A stretch of DNA of 7,441 nucleotides from assembly GCA_026692885.1 (NCBI GenBank), contig JAPLNJ010000791.1, positions 1 through 7,441 on the forward strand, in the 5' to 3' direction. Shown one piece after another: positions 1-6,513 of the stretch. Position 1 is the stretch's first letter. Every line of letters begins with the position of its first letter. A program made the translations under genes and the position numbers. Source of the stretch: Planctomycetota bacterium (GTDB lineage: Bacteria > Planctomycetota > Planctomycetia > Pirellulales > Pirellulaceae). The notes below the pieces were generated by a model, which saw only the letters and a program-made list of their open reading frames with translations, was not told the DNA's origin and made no database searches.

Positions 1-195
1 GGCTGTGGTGCATGTGTCGCCAGCGACGGCGGAGCCAATACCGCAGGGTGCTATCGGGCACGTGAAGTTCGCGTGCGATTTGACTTGGCGACGTCCAGGC
101 CGAATCTCGTTGATCGAACTCCGTCACGGCCGCCGCCGCGGAACCGCTGATTCCCGGACGCCGGCACCCGCGGTACAATCACCTGCAGTATCCAT
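1..195 (-). pseudogene. N-terminal fragment of an HTH transposase-like protein, frameshifted and cut by the window edge
   Basis: Read on the minus strand, an ATG at 195 lies 8 bases after a good ribosome binding site (TAGGAGG). That frame gives only 23 codons, starting MDTAGDCTAGAG, before a TGA at 124-126. One base out of phase, a second frame is open from about 127 to the window edge. It reads VTEFDQRDSAWTSPSQIARE, then ELHVPDSTLRYWLRRR. The stretch SPSQIARELHVPDSTLRYWL has the pattern of a helix-turn-helix: a short helix, a turn, then a recognition helix ending in RYWL. This is typical of the N-terminus of insertion-sequence transposases, so I infer a mobile-element remnant. The strong binding site in one frame and the protein-like sequence in the other suggest a single-base shift near the GCGGCGGCGG run at about 129-138. 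Alternatively the gene simply starts at the GTG at 127. The catalytic domain lies outside the window, so the family cannot be named. Confidence 0.5.
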
Positions 196-441
196 GGTTT
201 GGGCCTCCTACATCAACGGTCTGCAATCACCATTGAACACCCAAACCTGGATACCTTTGCAATAATCTAGCAGCGACTGCATTTCGCAACGTTACGATCA
301 AGGCCCCTTTCTTGGAGCACTCCGTTCCCCAAATCGTCCACGGCCCGTAGCTTACCACAACAACTGCCAATTCTCCTATTGGCCTTCTTTGCACCCCGCC
401 AAACGGCGCAAAAGCTGATATGCACATCGAGATGCCTGCTG

Positions 442-732
442 CTACGGCTCAGAATCTACCGTACCACTAATCTCTGACAAAATCGCTGCTGCCGTCTGTT
501 CGGCCGCTTGCCGAGTCAGTAAACCGCCTTCCATCAATCGCCGTTCCACGTCACGGATCAACTCCGGCCGTATCTCTGGAATGGAACGTAGACGACCTAT
601 CAGTTCGGCTCCTTCCGTTGGTGTCGGCGGTGACGCCGCGGGGGAGAAAGACGCCGGTAGGGGGCCCTGCACGGAACGGAATGACTGTGCTTCGGATGGC
701 CGGCCACCCTTGCCACCTTGGCCGATCCGCAT
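442..732 (-). CDS. Small FlgM-like protein (putative anti-sigma-28 factor)
   Basis: This 96-residue protein starts at an ATG preceded by GGGAGGA at ideal spacing, so the start is well supported. Residues 1-40 are Gly/Pro/Ser-rich and look disordered. Residues 43-88 are helical: ELIGRLRSIPEIRPELIRDV, then ERRLMEGG, then TRQAAEQTAAAIL. FlgM anti-sigma factors have a disordered N-terminal half and a C-terminal helical half built as R..xI....i..G.....…A..ll, and the spacing here fits that plan. In that family the C-terminal half binds sigma-28 (FliA) and holds late flagellar genes off until the hook is finished, when FlgM is exported. The gene is divergent from the hook operon and shares its upstream region, which supports a flagellar role. 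I am fairly sure the gene is real. The FlgM assignment rests on pattern and context, since the classic GTY-type motif is only loosely matched (GGLLTRQ). Confidence 0.7.
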   Translation of the reverse strand: MRIGQGGKGGRPSEAQSFRSVQGPLPASFSPAASPPTPTEGAELIGRLRSIPEIRPELIRDVERRLMEGGLLTRQAAEQTAAAILSEISGTVDSEP

Positions 733-774
733 GATACTTCCTCCCGGACCGAACGCCGTGCTTCCAACAAAAAC

Positions 775-813
775 TGACAGATCGCTTGCAACGATGTAAA
801 GCTACGCCATAAT
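775..813 (+). promoter_or_regulatory. Candidate promoter(s) of the TPR-fliK-flgD-flgE operon
   Basis: Two overlapping promoter patterns are visible upstream of the operon. A sigma-70-type pair has TTGCAA at 786-791, a 16-base spacer, and CATAAT at 808-813, five of six matches to the -10 consensus. A sigma-54-type pair has TGACA at 775-779 and TTGCA at 786-790 with the exact -24/-12 spacing. However, its -24 element has GA where the normally invariant GG should be. The sigma-70 reading is the better match. Either would leave a leader of roughly 50-75 bases before the first gene. No sigma-28 site with proper spacing was found. Confidence 0.4.
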
Positions 814-875
814 AGTAAGAAAGGCAGTGTGGTCAATACCGGTGTCGGCAGAAATCAACGCGGAACCCATGGTCT

Positions 876-3182
876 ATGTCCCGTCCAGGCCGAACAGATT
901 CCGATTCCGACGTGCAGGAACGCGACGGGCTGCAGGGAGCCGCCGACCGGGCGAGCGACATTCTCCGGCCCACAGGGCGGGGGGGAACGCGACCCGAACG
1001 TACTTGGTCTCCGGCGGGATCACGATTTGCCGACCGAACGTTCTCGTTGCCGATTCAGCGGCCGGCCGAGGACAAACACTTTTTCTGGGCTATGGTTTGT
1101 GCTTTGCTGGTCGGTGTGATCGCCAGCCTGGCCTGGCGGCCGTTCCTCCCGCAATCGTCGGCTCCTACAAGTCTTCAGACGTCATCAAGTGGGGACGTGC
1201 CTGTGGCGCCGCTCCTCGATGGGGACAGGAAAGAAGGTGACAGGTGCTTGCGAGATGGTAACTACCGGGGCGCCCTCACTATTTTCAATGGTCTCGTAGG
1301 TGACATATCCAACGCTCCGGGGCTGCAATATCGTATCGCGCTCTGTCTGGAAGGTCTGGGGCGATGGGATGAGTCGTTGGCCGCCTACCAGAAGATCGCG
1401 GTCGGTGTTGATCCATTGGCTACCGCCTGCGCGCAGGTGGGGAAGGCGCGCGTGTTGACCCAGTTACAGAAGACCGAGGAGGCCGAAGCGTTGCTCTGGC
1501 CCGTGGTCTTACGTTCCGAACAGAGGGAATTGAAAAACCAGCCGATGATGGCCGATGCGCGGTATCTGTTGGGTCTGACGCTGTCGATGAAGGCATTTGA
1601 GTCTGACGGGCAGCCCGCGCTGGACGACGCCCGCCCCGAACACCCGGCGCTCGACTGGTTAGTGGAGGACGCGTTGGATTGGATTTCGCCGCTCGCCCCC
1701 GCACCTCTGGCGGCGTCTGAGCGGGGAAAACCCAAGCCTGACGCCGATCCCCCCAGCCTGGAACGACTGAGCGATGCACCGGACCGGGAAGTGCGAGTCT
1801 CGGTCGGCCCTGTAGGCCGTGCGGTGGTTACGGTTTTCGTACAGGGCGAACAGGTGGTGACGTTGATGGAGCGATTGGCGAAGGCAGACGAGCTCGGAAT
1901 TCGTTGGACCAAAGCCGCTCGTCGGCGATTGACCGGACACAAGGCAACGGTCGCCACGCAAAACATGTCCCTGACCTTGTTGCTGGTTGGACTCACGGAG
2001 CGTTGGGGACTCGTGTGTGACCTCTTGGAAGGGAAAACGCTGGACATCAAGTTAGCGGATGAGTTGAGCGACGCCGCGTTGAGGGACTATCGACTCCGGA
2101 CGGCTCACAACGTGCTGCAATACGCGGTGGTGGAGACTCCAGACCACCGCTGGCATCGCCACGCTCGTCTCGAACTCGGGAATCTGGCGTTGCGACAGGA
2201 CAACCTGGAATTGGCGGTTGCTCATTACCAGCTGGTGTGCGATAGTACTTCTTCCCCATTCAACGTGGTGGCGTCATACAATTTGGCGCTGGCGCAGCGT
2301 CTGCAAGGCGATTTGGAGAGTGCACGCCGATCGTTGTTCATTGTGGCCGACGGTGCGCCTGATCATCCGTTGGGACCGTTGGCTTCTTGTCAAATCGGGC
2401 GCACGTACCTGGACGCGGGTGAGTTGCCCGAGGCGATTGCAGCGTTTGGTCACGTGTTATCCACTCGATACGTCCGACCCAACCGCGAACTGGAGGCGAG
2501 GGCCGTGTTGTATCAGGCGTTGGCTCACCTGTTGTTGGGGGAATCTCGGGGAATCGTTGCAATGCTGCGGCAACACCTGGATGCCTTGGTACAGCCGCGT
2601 TATCACCATGCGGCCGCTTTCTTGGCTTCGTATGCACGTTACCAGACACTCACAGACAAGCATCAGCGAACCGACGAGGCGAAGTTCCTGGTCCAATCGA
2701 TGATGGCCCTCAAGGATGACTATCAGTGGCTGGGTGAGGCCGGTGCCTTGGTCATCGGCCGGGCGTATCGAGAACTCGACTGGCCAGATGAGATGGCGAT
2801 CGTATATACAGAAGTCTTGGAGCATGAGCCCCGCGGGGCGATCGCGAGGGAGATTCAGTACGCCCTGGCCGATTATGTGTATTCGTCCGGCGACTGGAAG
2901 GCAGCAATCGCACCGTTGTCCTCGCTGGCCACAGCGGGAACCGACCGGTGGACGATGTTGGCGCGTCTAAAGCTGGCTGAGTATGCCCTGGCAGATAATC
3001 GCCCGCAGGATTGTTTGACGGCGTGTTGCGAGCTACTTCGAGAGTCTCGCTCTCCCACGGTGAGTCATGCGTGGGTTTTGATGGGGCAAGCCTACGAGCA
3101 GCAGGGGAAGTACAAAGAGGCTGCGAGATGCTACGCGCGCGACGTCACCACTGAACTGATTGGACCTACGGCGCAACCATGA
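876..3182 (+). CDS. Membrane-anchored TPR protein with a secretin-N (STN)-like segment, first gene of the flagellar operon
   Basis: This 768-residue protein starts with an Arg/Asp/Ser-rich, probably cytoplasmic segment (1-68). One transmembrane helix follows at about 69-87 (FFWAMVCALLVGVIASLAW), so the rest should lie outside the cytoplasmic membrane. Residues 113-245 hold TPR-like helix pairs, such as GDRCLRDGNYRGALTIFNGL. A Pro-rich linker (about 271-300) leads to an STN-like segment at about 305-392, with strands around VRVSVG, VVTVFV and ATVATQNMSL and the phrase LTLLLVGLTERWGL. Residues 400-758 are again TPR repeats, such as RLELGNLALRQDNLELAVAH, AGELPEAIAAF and QQGKYKEAARCY. TPR arrays bind proteins; STN domains occur at the start of secretins and TonB receptors. 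No enzyme motif is seen. Its stop overlaps the fliK start (ATGA), so the two are translationally coupled, and a role in flagellar assembly or export is inferred only from that. No strong ribosome binding site precedes the ATG, but an in-frame TAA at 816 and no earlier start leave it the best choice. Confidence 0.85.
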   Translation: MSRPGRTDSDSDVQERDGLQGAADRASDILRPTGRGGTRPERTWSPAGSRFADRTFSLPIQRPAEDKHFFWAMVCALLVGVIASLAWRPFLPQSSAPTSLQTSSSGDVPVAPLLDGDRKEGDRCLRDGNYRGALTIFNGLVGDISNAPGLQYRIALCLEGLGRWDESLAAYQKIAVGVDPLATACAQVGKARVLTQLQKTEEAEALLWPVVLRSEQRELKNQPMMADARYLLGLTLSMKAFESDGQPALDDARPEHPALDWLVEDALDWISPLAPAPLAASERGKPKPDADPPSLERLSDAPDREVRVSVGPVGRAVVTVFVQGEQVVTLMERLAKADELGIRWTKAARRRLTGHKATVATQNMSLTLLLVGLTERWGLVCDLLEGKTLDIKLADELSDAALRDYRLRTAHNVLQYAVVETPDHRWHRHARLELGNLALRQDNLELAVAHYQLVCDSTSSPFNVVASYNLALAQRLQGDLESARRSLFIVADGAPDHPLGPLASCQIGRTYLDAGELPEAIAAFGHVLSTRYVRPNRELEARAVLYQALAHLLLGESRGIVAMLRQHLDALVQPRYHHAAAFLASYARYQTLTDKHQRTDEAKFLVQSMMALKDDYQWLGEAGALVIGRAYRELDWPDEMAIVYTEVLEHEPRGAIAREIQYALADYVYSSGDWKAAIAPLSSLATAGTDRWTMLARLKLAEYALADNRPQDCLTACCELLRESRSPTVSHAWVLMGQAYEQQGKYKEAARCYARDVTTELIGPTAQP

Positions 3183-3556
3183 ACGCGATCTCATTTTCAC
3201 TGCCCGACGTCAACGTGAACGGCACCACGGTGCTGAGGGAAACGACTCTCAGCAGTGATACTGTGTGCCGCGTGTCGCGTCAGGACAACGCCACGCGCGA
3301 AATGCCCGCCCCGTTCGAAACCATTTTGCGTCATCAGGCCCGAACAGCAAAACGAGAAGAACCCGACCCTTGCGTAGACAGGGACGACTCGCGGCGGGAC
3401 GAGGCGGTTCCTTCTATGACGGCAGAGAAACAGGGGACGCAGGCGGCGCCACAGACATCCGTTTCGTCTTCCGGAGCTCACGACAGTCCTGATGTCTCAG
3501 ACCGCGGTCGGGTTGCCCGCAGCCACCGATTCCGCGACGGTTCTGGCCTCCCATGA
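3179..3556 (+). pseudogene. fliK: N-terminal part of fliK, separated from the rest by an apparent frameshift
   Basis: The ATG at 3179 overlaps the preceding TGA (ATGA), so translation is coupled to the TPR gene. The frame begins MNAISFSLPDVNVNG and runs 125 codons. Up to about residue 98 the sequence is Ser/Thr/Gln/Ala-rich (TAEKQGTQAAPQTSVSSSGA), which fits the disordered N-terminal half of a FliK. From about residue 100 it becomes Arg/His-rich (RGRVARSHRFRDG) and stops at 3554-3556, as expected for an out-of-frame tail. The next frame (+1) contains the recognisable FliK C-terminal domain. Removing one base near 3455-3480 would fuse the two into a 433-residue protein, a normal FliK size. It could be a real mutation, an assembly error, or, less likely, two separate overlapping genes. 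Confidence 0.6.
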
Positions 3557-3683
3557 CGCGAACGGGTTGCCCGCAGCCGCGGAGCCCACGACGGTCCTGA
3601 CGTCCCCGATTGCGGGCGGGTTGCTAGGAACCGCCGAGCCCAGGATGGCCCAAGCGTCCGAGGGCGAGGGCGGGTGGGACGTT
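3468..3683 (+). repeat. 54-bp imperfect coding tandem repeat, about four copies, inside fliK
   Basis: Four consecutive 54-base units start at 3468, 3522, 3576 and 3630. Each encodes 18 residues on the plan (xx)E/D-x-x-T-V-L-x-S-x-x-x-x-GLPA. Copies 1 and 2 share an identical 16-base block (CGGGTTGCCCGCAGCC) at 3509-3524 and 3563-3578, exactly 54 bases apart. Copy 4 is strongly diverged. Third-position changes that keep the amino acid (ACA/ACG, GTC/GTT, TCT/TCC) show that the frame of the downstream FliK domain was the coding frame through all copies. Such repeats change length by slipped-strand events. In FliK that could change ruler length. Confidence 0.7.
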
Positions 3684-4481
3684 CCGCAGGTGATCAATGC
3701 GTATGGTCAATCGCCAGCTGGTTGTTCACTAGCTGTGCCAGAGGGAGCGTGGGGTGCAGGTCAGCCGGATTTGGCGGAAAGGGACGGTGCGACAGCGATG
3801 GCAAGCAATCCCAGGCGTCCGCTTCAACGCCCGGATCGTACCGAGCCCTCGCCGGTCTTGGAGACCTTGTCGCCCGCGATGCTGTCCCTGGGCCGCGACG
3901 CGAAAACCGATCTGCGAGAACTCGCCAGCTTGTTCCCGATCAACAAGGATCCGTGGAGACACCAACAGGGCCAGGAGCGTTCATCAGCCGAGGTCCGCGA
4001 AGGGGGCGTGACGATGCTGGCGATGGGCAACACGACGACGCTCGATTCCAGAGAGTCCGCGTCCGTGCGCACTGTCGCCAACCAGTTGGCGACGCGACTC
4101 GTGGCTTGGGTGGACGTGACGAGTACGGAGGGACGCACGGTATTTCATCTGCGTCTGGAGCCGCCGGAACTGGGTTCGGTACGAGTTCAGTTGTCCGCCA
4201 CCGCCGGGACGATCTCCGCGAAATTCATCGCTTCGAACGAGGCAGCTGGGCAGATCCTGCAAGGCCAACTTCATGAACTTCGGGAGTCGCTGGCCAAACT
4301 TGGGGTTTCGTGTGCCAGTCTCGATGTTTCGTATGGTCAGGGCGGCTCGCCGGGAACGGCCCAGCAGCGCGAGTTGCAGCCGTACCCGTGGCACGACAAC
4401 ACACATGCAGTTCAGGATCAACAGCTTGTCGTCTGGCAGCGGCGGTCACGTCCTGCCGCGTTGATTGATGTGCTCGTTTGA
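3492..4481 (+). CDS. fliK: FliK flagellar hook-length control protein, C-terminal portion with Flg_hook domain
   Basis: From the first ATG in this frame the product is 329 residues, but coding probably begins upstream at about 3470. No ribosome binding site sits close to that ATG, because the nearest GGAG is 15 bases away. Residues 1-60 form an Ala/Pro/Thr-rich repeat (GLPAATDSATVLASHDAN, then GLPAAAEPTTVLTSPIAG). Residues 60-190 look disordered. Residues 195-283 are the FliK C-terminal domain. Its hallmark is VFHLRLEPPELGSVRVQL at 217-234, and it continues through ISAKFIASNEAAGQIL and LRESLAKLGVSCASLDVSYG. FliK is exported during hook growth and uses its N-terminal part as a ruler. It then touches the export gate protein FlhB with its C-terminal domain and switches export from hook to filament subunits. 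flgD follows 34 bases downstream, the usual hook-cluster order. The domain call is firm; the start is not. Confidence 0.88.
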   Translation: MSQTAVGLPAATDSATVLASHDANGLPAAAEPTTVLTSPIAGGLLGTAEPRMAQASEGEGGWDVPQVINAYGQSPAGCSLAVPEGAWGAGQPDLAERDGATAMASNPRRPLQRPDRTEPSPVLETLSPAMLSLGRDAKTDLRELASLFPINKDPWRHQQGQERSSAEVREGGVTMLAMGNTTTLDSRESASVRTVANQLATRLVAWVDVTSTEGRTVFHLRLEPPELGSVRVQLSATAGTISAKFIASNEAAGQILQGQLHELRESLAKLGVSCASLDVSYGQGGSPGTAQQRELQPYPWHDNTHAVQDQQLVVWQRRSRPAALIDVLV

Positions 4482-4515
4482 CAGGAAGAAGGCTTTATTC
4501 AAGGAGTAGGAAAGC

Positions 4516-4902
4516 ATGGCTGTATCCAGCGTAAGCAACGAAATGGGACGCGATCAATTCCTGCAGCTATTGGTCACGCAGTTGAAGAACCAGGATCCGT
4601 TGGATCCCGTCAAGAACGAGGACTTCCTGGCCCAGTTGGCCCAATTCTCGACATTGGAGGGAATGCAGCAATTGAACACCAGTTTCAGCGACCTTTTGGC
4701 ACTCCAACAACTTACGGAGGGTGCCAATCTGATCGGCAAAATGGTTACCTTTCAGGCCGATGGCTCATCGGTGTCCCAGCAGCAAGTCGTCGAGCGGGTC
4801 AGCGTCCAGAACGGGAAATTGGTGTTGGTCACCACGGACGGTATCTCGGTTCCCATTGCCAACATCCAGGGCCTGGCGGCGCAGGACGCCACCCCAGCTT
4901 GA
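4516..4902 (+). CDS. flgD: FlgD, short-form flagellar hook assembly (cap) protein
   Basis: This 128-residue protein has the FlgD N-terminal signature at residues 10-55: MGRDQFLQLLVTQLKNQDP, then LDPVKNEDFLAQLAQFSTLE, then GMQQLN. Residues 68-118 (GANLIGKMVTF, then VERVSVQNGKLVLVT and ISVPIANIQGL) match the start of the beta-rich Tudor-like part. FlgD is the scaffold at the tip of the growing hook that lets FlgE subunits polymerise. It is secreted through the flagellar export apparatus and discarded when the hook is done. The E. coli protein is about 230 residues, with an Ig-like cap domain inserted in the C-terminal half. This copy lacks that domain, as do other short FlgD proteins, and is intact rather than broken. 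A GGAG nine bases before the ATG supports the start. It lies between fliK and flgE. Confidence 0.95.
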   Translation: MAVSSVSNEMGRDQFLQLLVTQLKNQDPLDPVKNEDFLAQLAQFSTLEGMQQLNTSFSDLLALQQLTEGANLIGKMVTFQADGSSVSQQQVVERVSVQNGKLVLVTTDGISVPIANIQGLAAQDATPA

Positions 4903-4986
4903 GCCCCTGGAACCAGCTCGTTTGCCTATTCCCCTACACATCTTGGTAATTCGTCCCAGATACTTCAGATAGTGAGGAACTAAACG

Positions 4987-6288
4987 ATGGCACTTCGATC
5001 CTTGTTGACAGGCACTGCCGGCCTGCGCAGCCACCAGCAGATGCTCGATGTGGTTGCCAATAACTTGGCCAACATAAATACTACCGCGTTCAAGAGTCAA
5101 CGCGTTCGGTTCGCCGATCAGATGTGGGATCAGATTCGGTCCGCGTCTGGACCGAGTGGGGTGCTCGGCGGCAGCAACCCCCAACAGGTCGGTTTGGGCG
5201 TACGGATCTCGGCTATCGATACCGACTTTCAGGCCGGCGTCCAGGAACTGACCGGCAACCCTCTGGACATGACCATTCAAGACGACGGGTTTTTCGTGAT
5301 GAGCGACGGCATCCGGAATTTCTACACACGGGCAGGCGCCTTTTCCCTCGACGAAGCCGGATACCTGGTCGATACCGGTACGGGCTTTCACGTGCAGCGT
5401 CTGGGCGCGGTCGGCGAGGGGGACCCGGCTCAGGGGTTCCCGCCGATCCAGGCAGCCAACAACGCGAATATCAAGATCCCTTATGGCACTCAGATCCCAG
5501 GGAATGTCACGGACAGGATCACGCTGATCGGCAATCTCAATGCCCTCTCCCAGGTCTCCGTCCTCCAACCGGACGGGTCGTACAGCCCCACCGTCTCAAC
5601 CGCCATCGACGTGTACGACTCCCTGGGAACGTCCCACCTGGTGACCCTGACGTTCCGGAAGACGGCGATGAATACATGGGACATGAACGCATCCATTGAT
5701 CCGACGCGGGCCACGATGTCCGACGGCACCGTAACCGGCATCCACTTCAACAACGACGGTTCGTTCGACAGTGTTTCTGCGGATAACACGATCACCCTTA
5801 CGAATTTCGTGAAGGGCGCGAAGGACATGACCATCGATTTCGATTTAGGGACAGCCAATCTCTATAGCAACCTCACACAGTTCGGCGGCTTCGAGTCGGT
5901 CGCGGCCTCGGCGCAGAACGGAGCCGCGCCGGGCAGCCTCATCAACGTGGACATCGAACGCGACGGGACCATCACGGGACTTTTCAGCAACGGCAAGCGA
6001 GCGCCCGTGGCCCAGATCGCGTTGGCGGTATTCGCCAACAACCAAGGCTTGAACGGCGAGGGTAACAACTACTACTCCGTCAGCCCGAACTCGGGGATCC
6101 CCCTGATCGGCGCGCCGAGGACAGGCGGCCGAGGAGCGATCCTGAACGGCACGCTGGAGGCATCGAACGTGGACGTGGGTCTGGAATTTACGCGACTGCT
6201 CACGGCTGAACGTGGATTTCAGGTAAATTCCCGGACAATTCGAGTTTCCGACGAAGTGATGCAGGAAGCAGTCAACCTGATCCGCTAA
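4987..6288 (+). CDS. flgE: FlgE, flagellar hook protein
   Basis: The 433-residue product is the subunit of the flagellar hook, the flexible joint between basal body and filament. It is exported unfolded through the flagellar channel. Residues 5-42 are the N-terminal D0 rod-type motif (GLRSHQQMLDVVANNLANIN, then TTAFKSQRVRF), with the ANNLAN and NTTAFK signatures. Residues 88-140 hold the conserved LTGNPLDMTIQDDGFFVM and FYTRAGAFSLDEAGYLV blocks of hook and rod proteins. The segment TLIGNLNA at 179-186 and YDSLGTSHLVTLTF at 210-223 are typical of the FlgE D1/D2 region. Residues 389-433 are the C-terminal D0 helix (LEASNVDVGLEFTRLLTAER, then GFQVNSRTI and DEVMQEAVNLIR). Length is close to the usual 400 or so. 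GAGGAA about 8 bases before the ATG supports the start. It is the last gene of the operon here; an 84-base gap separates it from flgD. Confidence 0.97.
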   Translation: MALRSLLTGTAGLRSHQQMLDVVANNLANINTTAFKSQRVRFADQMWDQIRSASGPSGVLGGSNPQQVGLGVRISAIDTDFQAGVQELTGNPLDMTIQDDGFFVMSDGIRNFYTRAGAFSLDEAGYLVDTGTGFHVQRLGAVGEGDPAQGFPPIQAANNANIKIPYGTQIPGNVTDRITLIGNLNALSQVSVLQPDGSYSPTVSTAIDVYDSLGTSHLVTLTFRKTAMNTWDMNASIDPTRATMSDGTVTGIHFNNDGSFDSVSADNTITLTNFVKGAKDMTIDFDLGTANLYSNLTQFGGFESVAASAQNGAAPGSLINVDIERDGTITGLFSNGKRAPVAQIALAVFANNQGLNGEGNNYYSVSPNSGIPLIGAPRTGGRGAILNGTLEASNVDVGLEFTRLLTAERGFQVNSRTIRVSDEVMQEAVNLIR

Positions 6289-6312
6289 GCACGTTCTCAC
6301 GAGTTTTCGCCC

Positions 6313-6353
6313 CCCAAAGAAACCCGGTTTTCTGAATGGGCCGGATTTTTGGG
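6313..6353 (+). terminator. Terminator-like hairpin after flgE
   Basis: Starting 25 bases after the flgE stop, CCCAAA (6313-6318) pairs with TTTGGG (6348-6353). CCGG (6324-6327) pairs with CCGG (6341-6344), and two A-T pairs lie between. The loop is TTTCTGAATGGG-like, about 13 bases. There is no U-run after the stem apart from the T's inside it, so it is only a moderate candidate for a rho-independent terminator. Its place between convergent genes fits that role, in either direction. Confidence 0.35.
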
Positions 6354-6423
6354 TTGCGGAATCGTCCAATGACTCCTGATTGGCTGTTTGACGTGAATGG
6401 TTGGTGAATCGCATCTTGCCAGG

Positions 6424-6439
6424 CGTGGTGGACACCACG
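6424..6439. other. Perfect 7-bp inverted repeat between convergent genes
   Basis: CGTGGTG at 6424-6430 and CACCACG at 6433-6439 are exact reverse complements separated by GA. It lies downstream of the stop of the hemerythrin gene on the minus strand, where a transcription-end hairpin could be expected. The two-base spacer is too short for a normal RNA loop, and there is no U-tract, so it could equally be a protein-binding palindrome. Confidence 0.3.
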
Positions 6440-6513
6440 GCGGCGAATGCCTGCAACCGGTCGTCCGTAAGCAGGAAGTACTGGGGTTAGTCGGCATCAT
6501 CCGGCTGGCGGGC

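Noticed and set aside
227..427. A 66-codon minus-strand frame in the left intergenic region
   Set aside because: No ribosome binding site and no family-like pattern; most likely chance. The region 196-441 otherwise shows nothing I can support.
827..1240. A 137-codon plus-strand frame overlapping the start of the TPR gene
   Set aside because: Arg/Gly-rich composition with no recognisable pattern, and the binding-site-like AAGAAAGG is too close to its GTG; the 876 frame continues for 768 codons.
1385..2050. A 221-codon minus-strand frame inside the TPR gene
   Set aside because: Ser/Arg/Thr-rich shadow translation; the plus-strand frame has clear TPR and membrane-helix features.
3468..3683. 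Possible CRISPR array
   Set aside because: The 54-base units are adjacent with no spacers, diverge along their whole length, and lie in frame within a coding sequence.
5845..6456. A 203-codon open frame on the minus strand, mostly antisense to flgE
   Set aside because: The part over flgE is a GC-driven shadow of a very well conserved gene, and there is no ribosome binding site; only the short tail beyond flgE looks protein-like and is reported separately.
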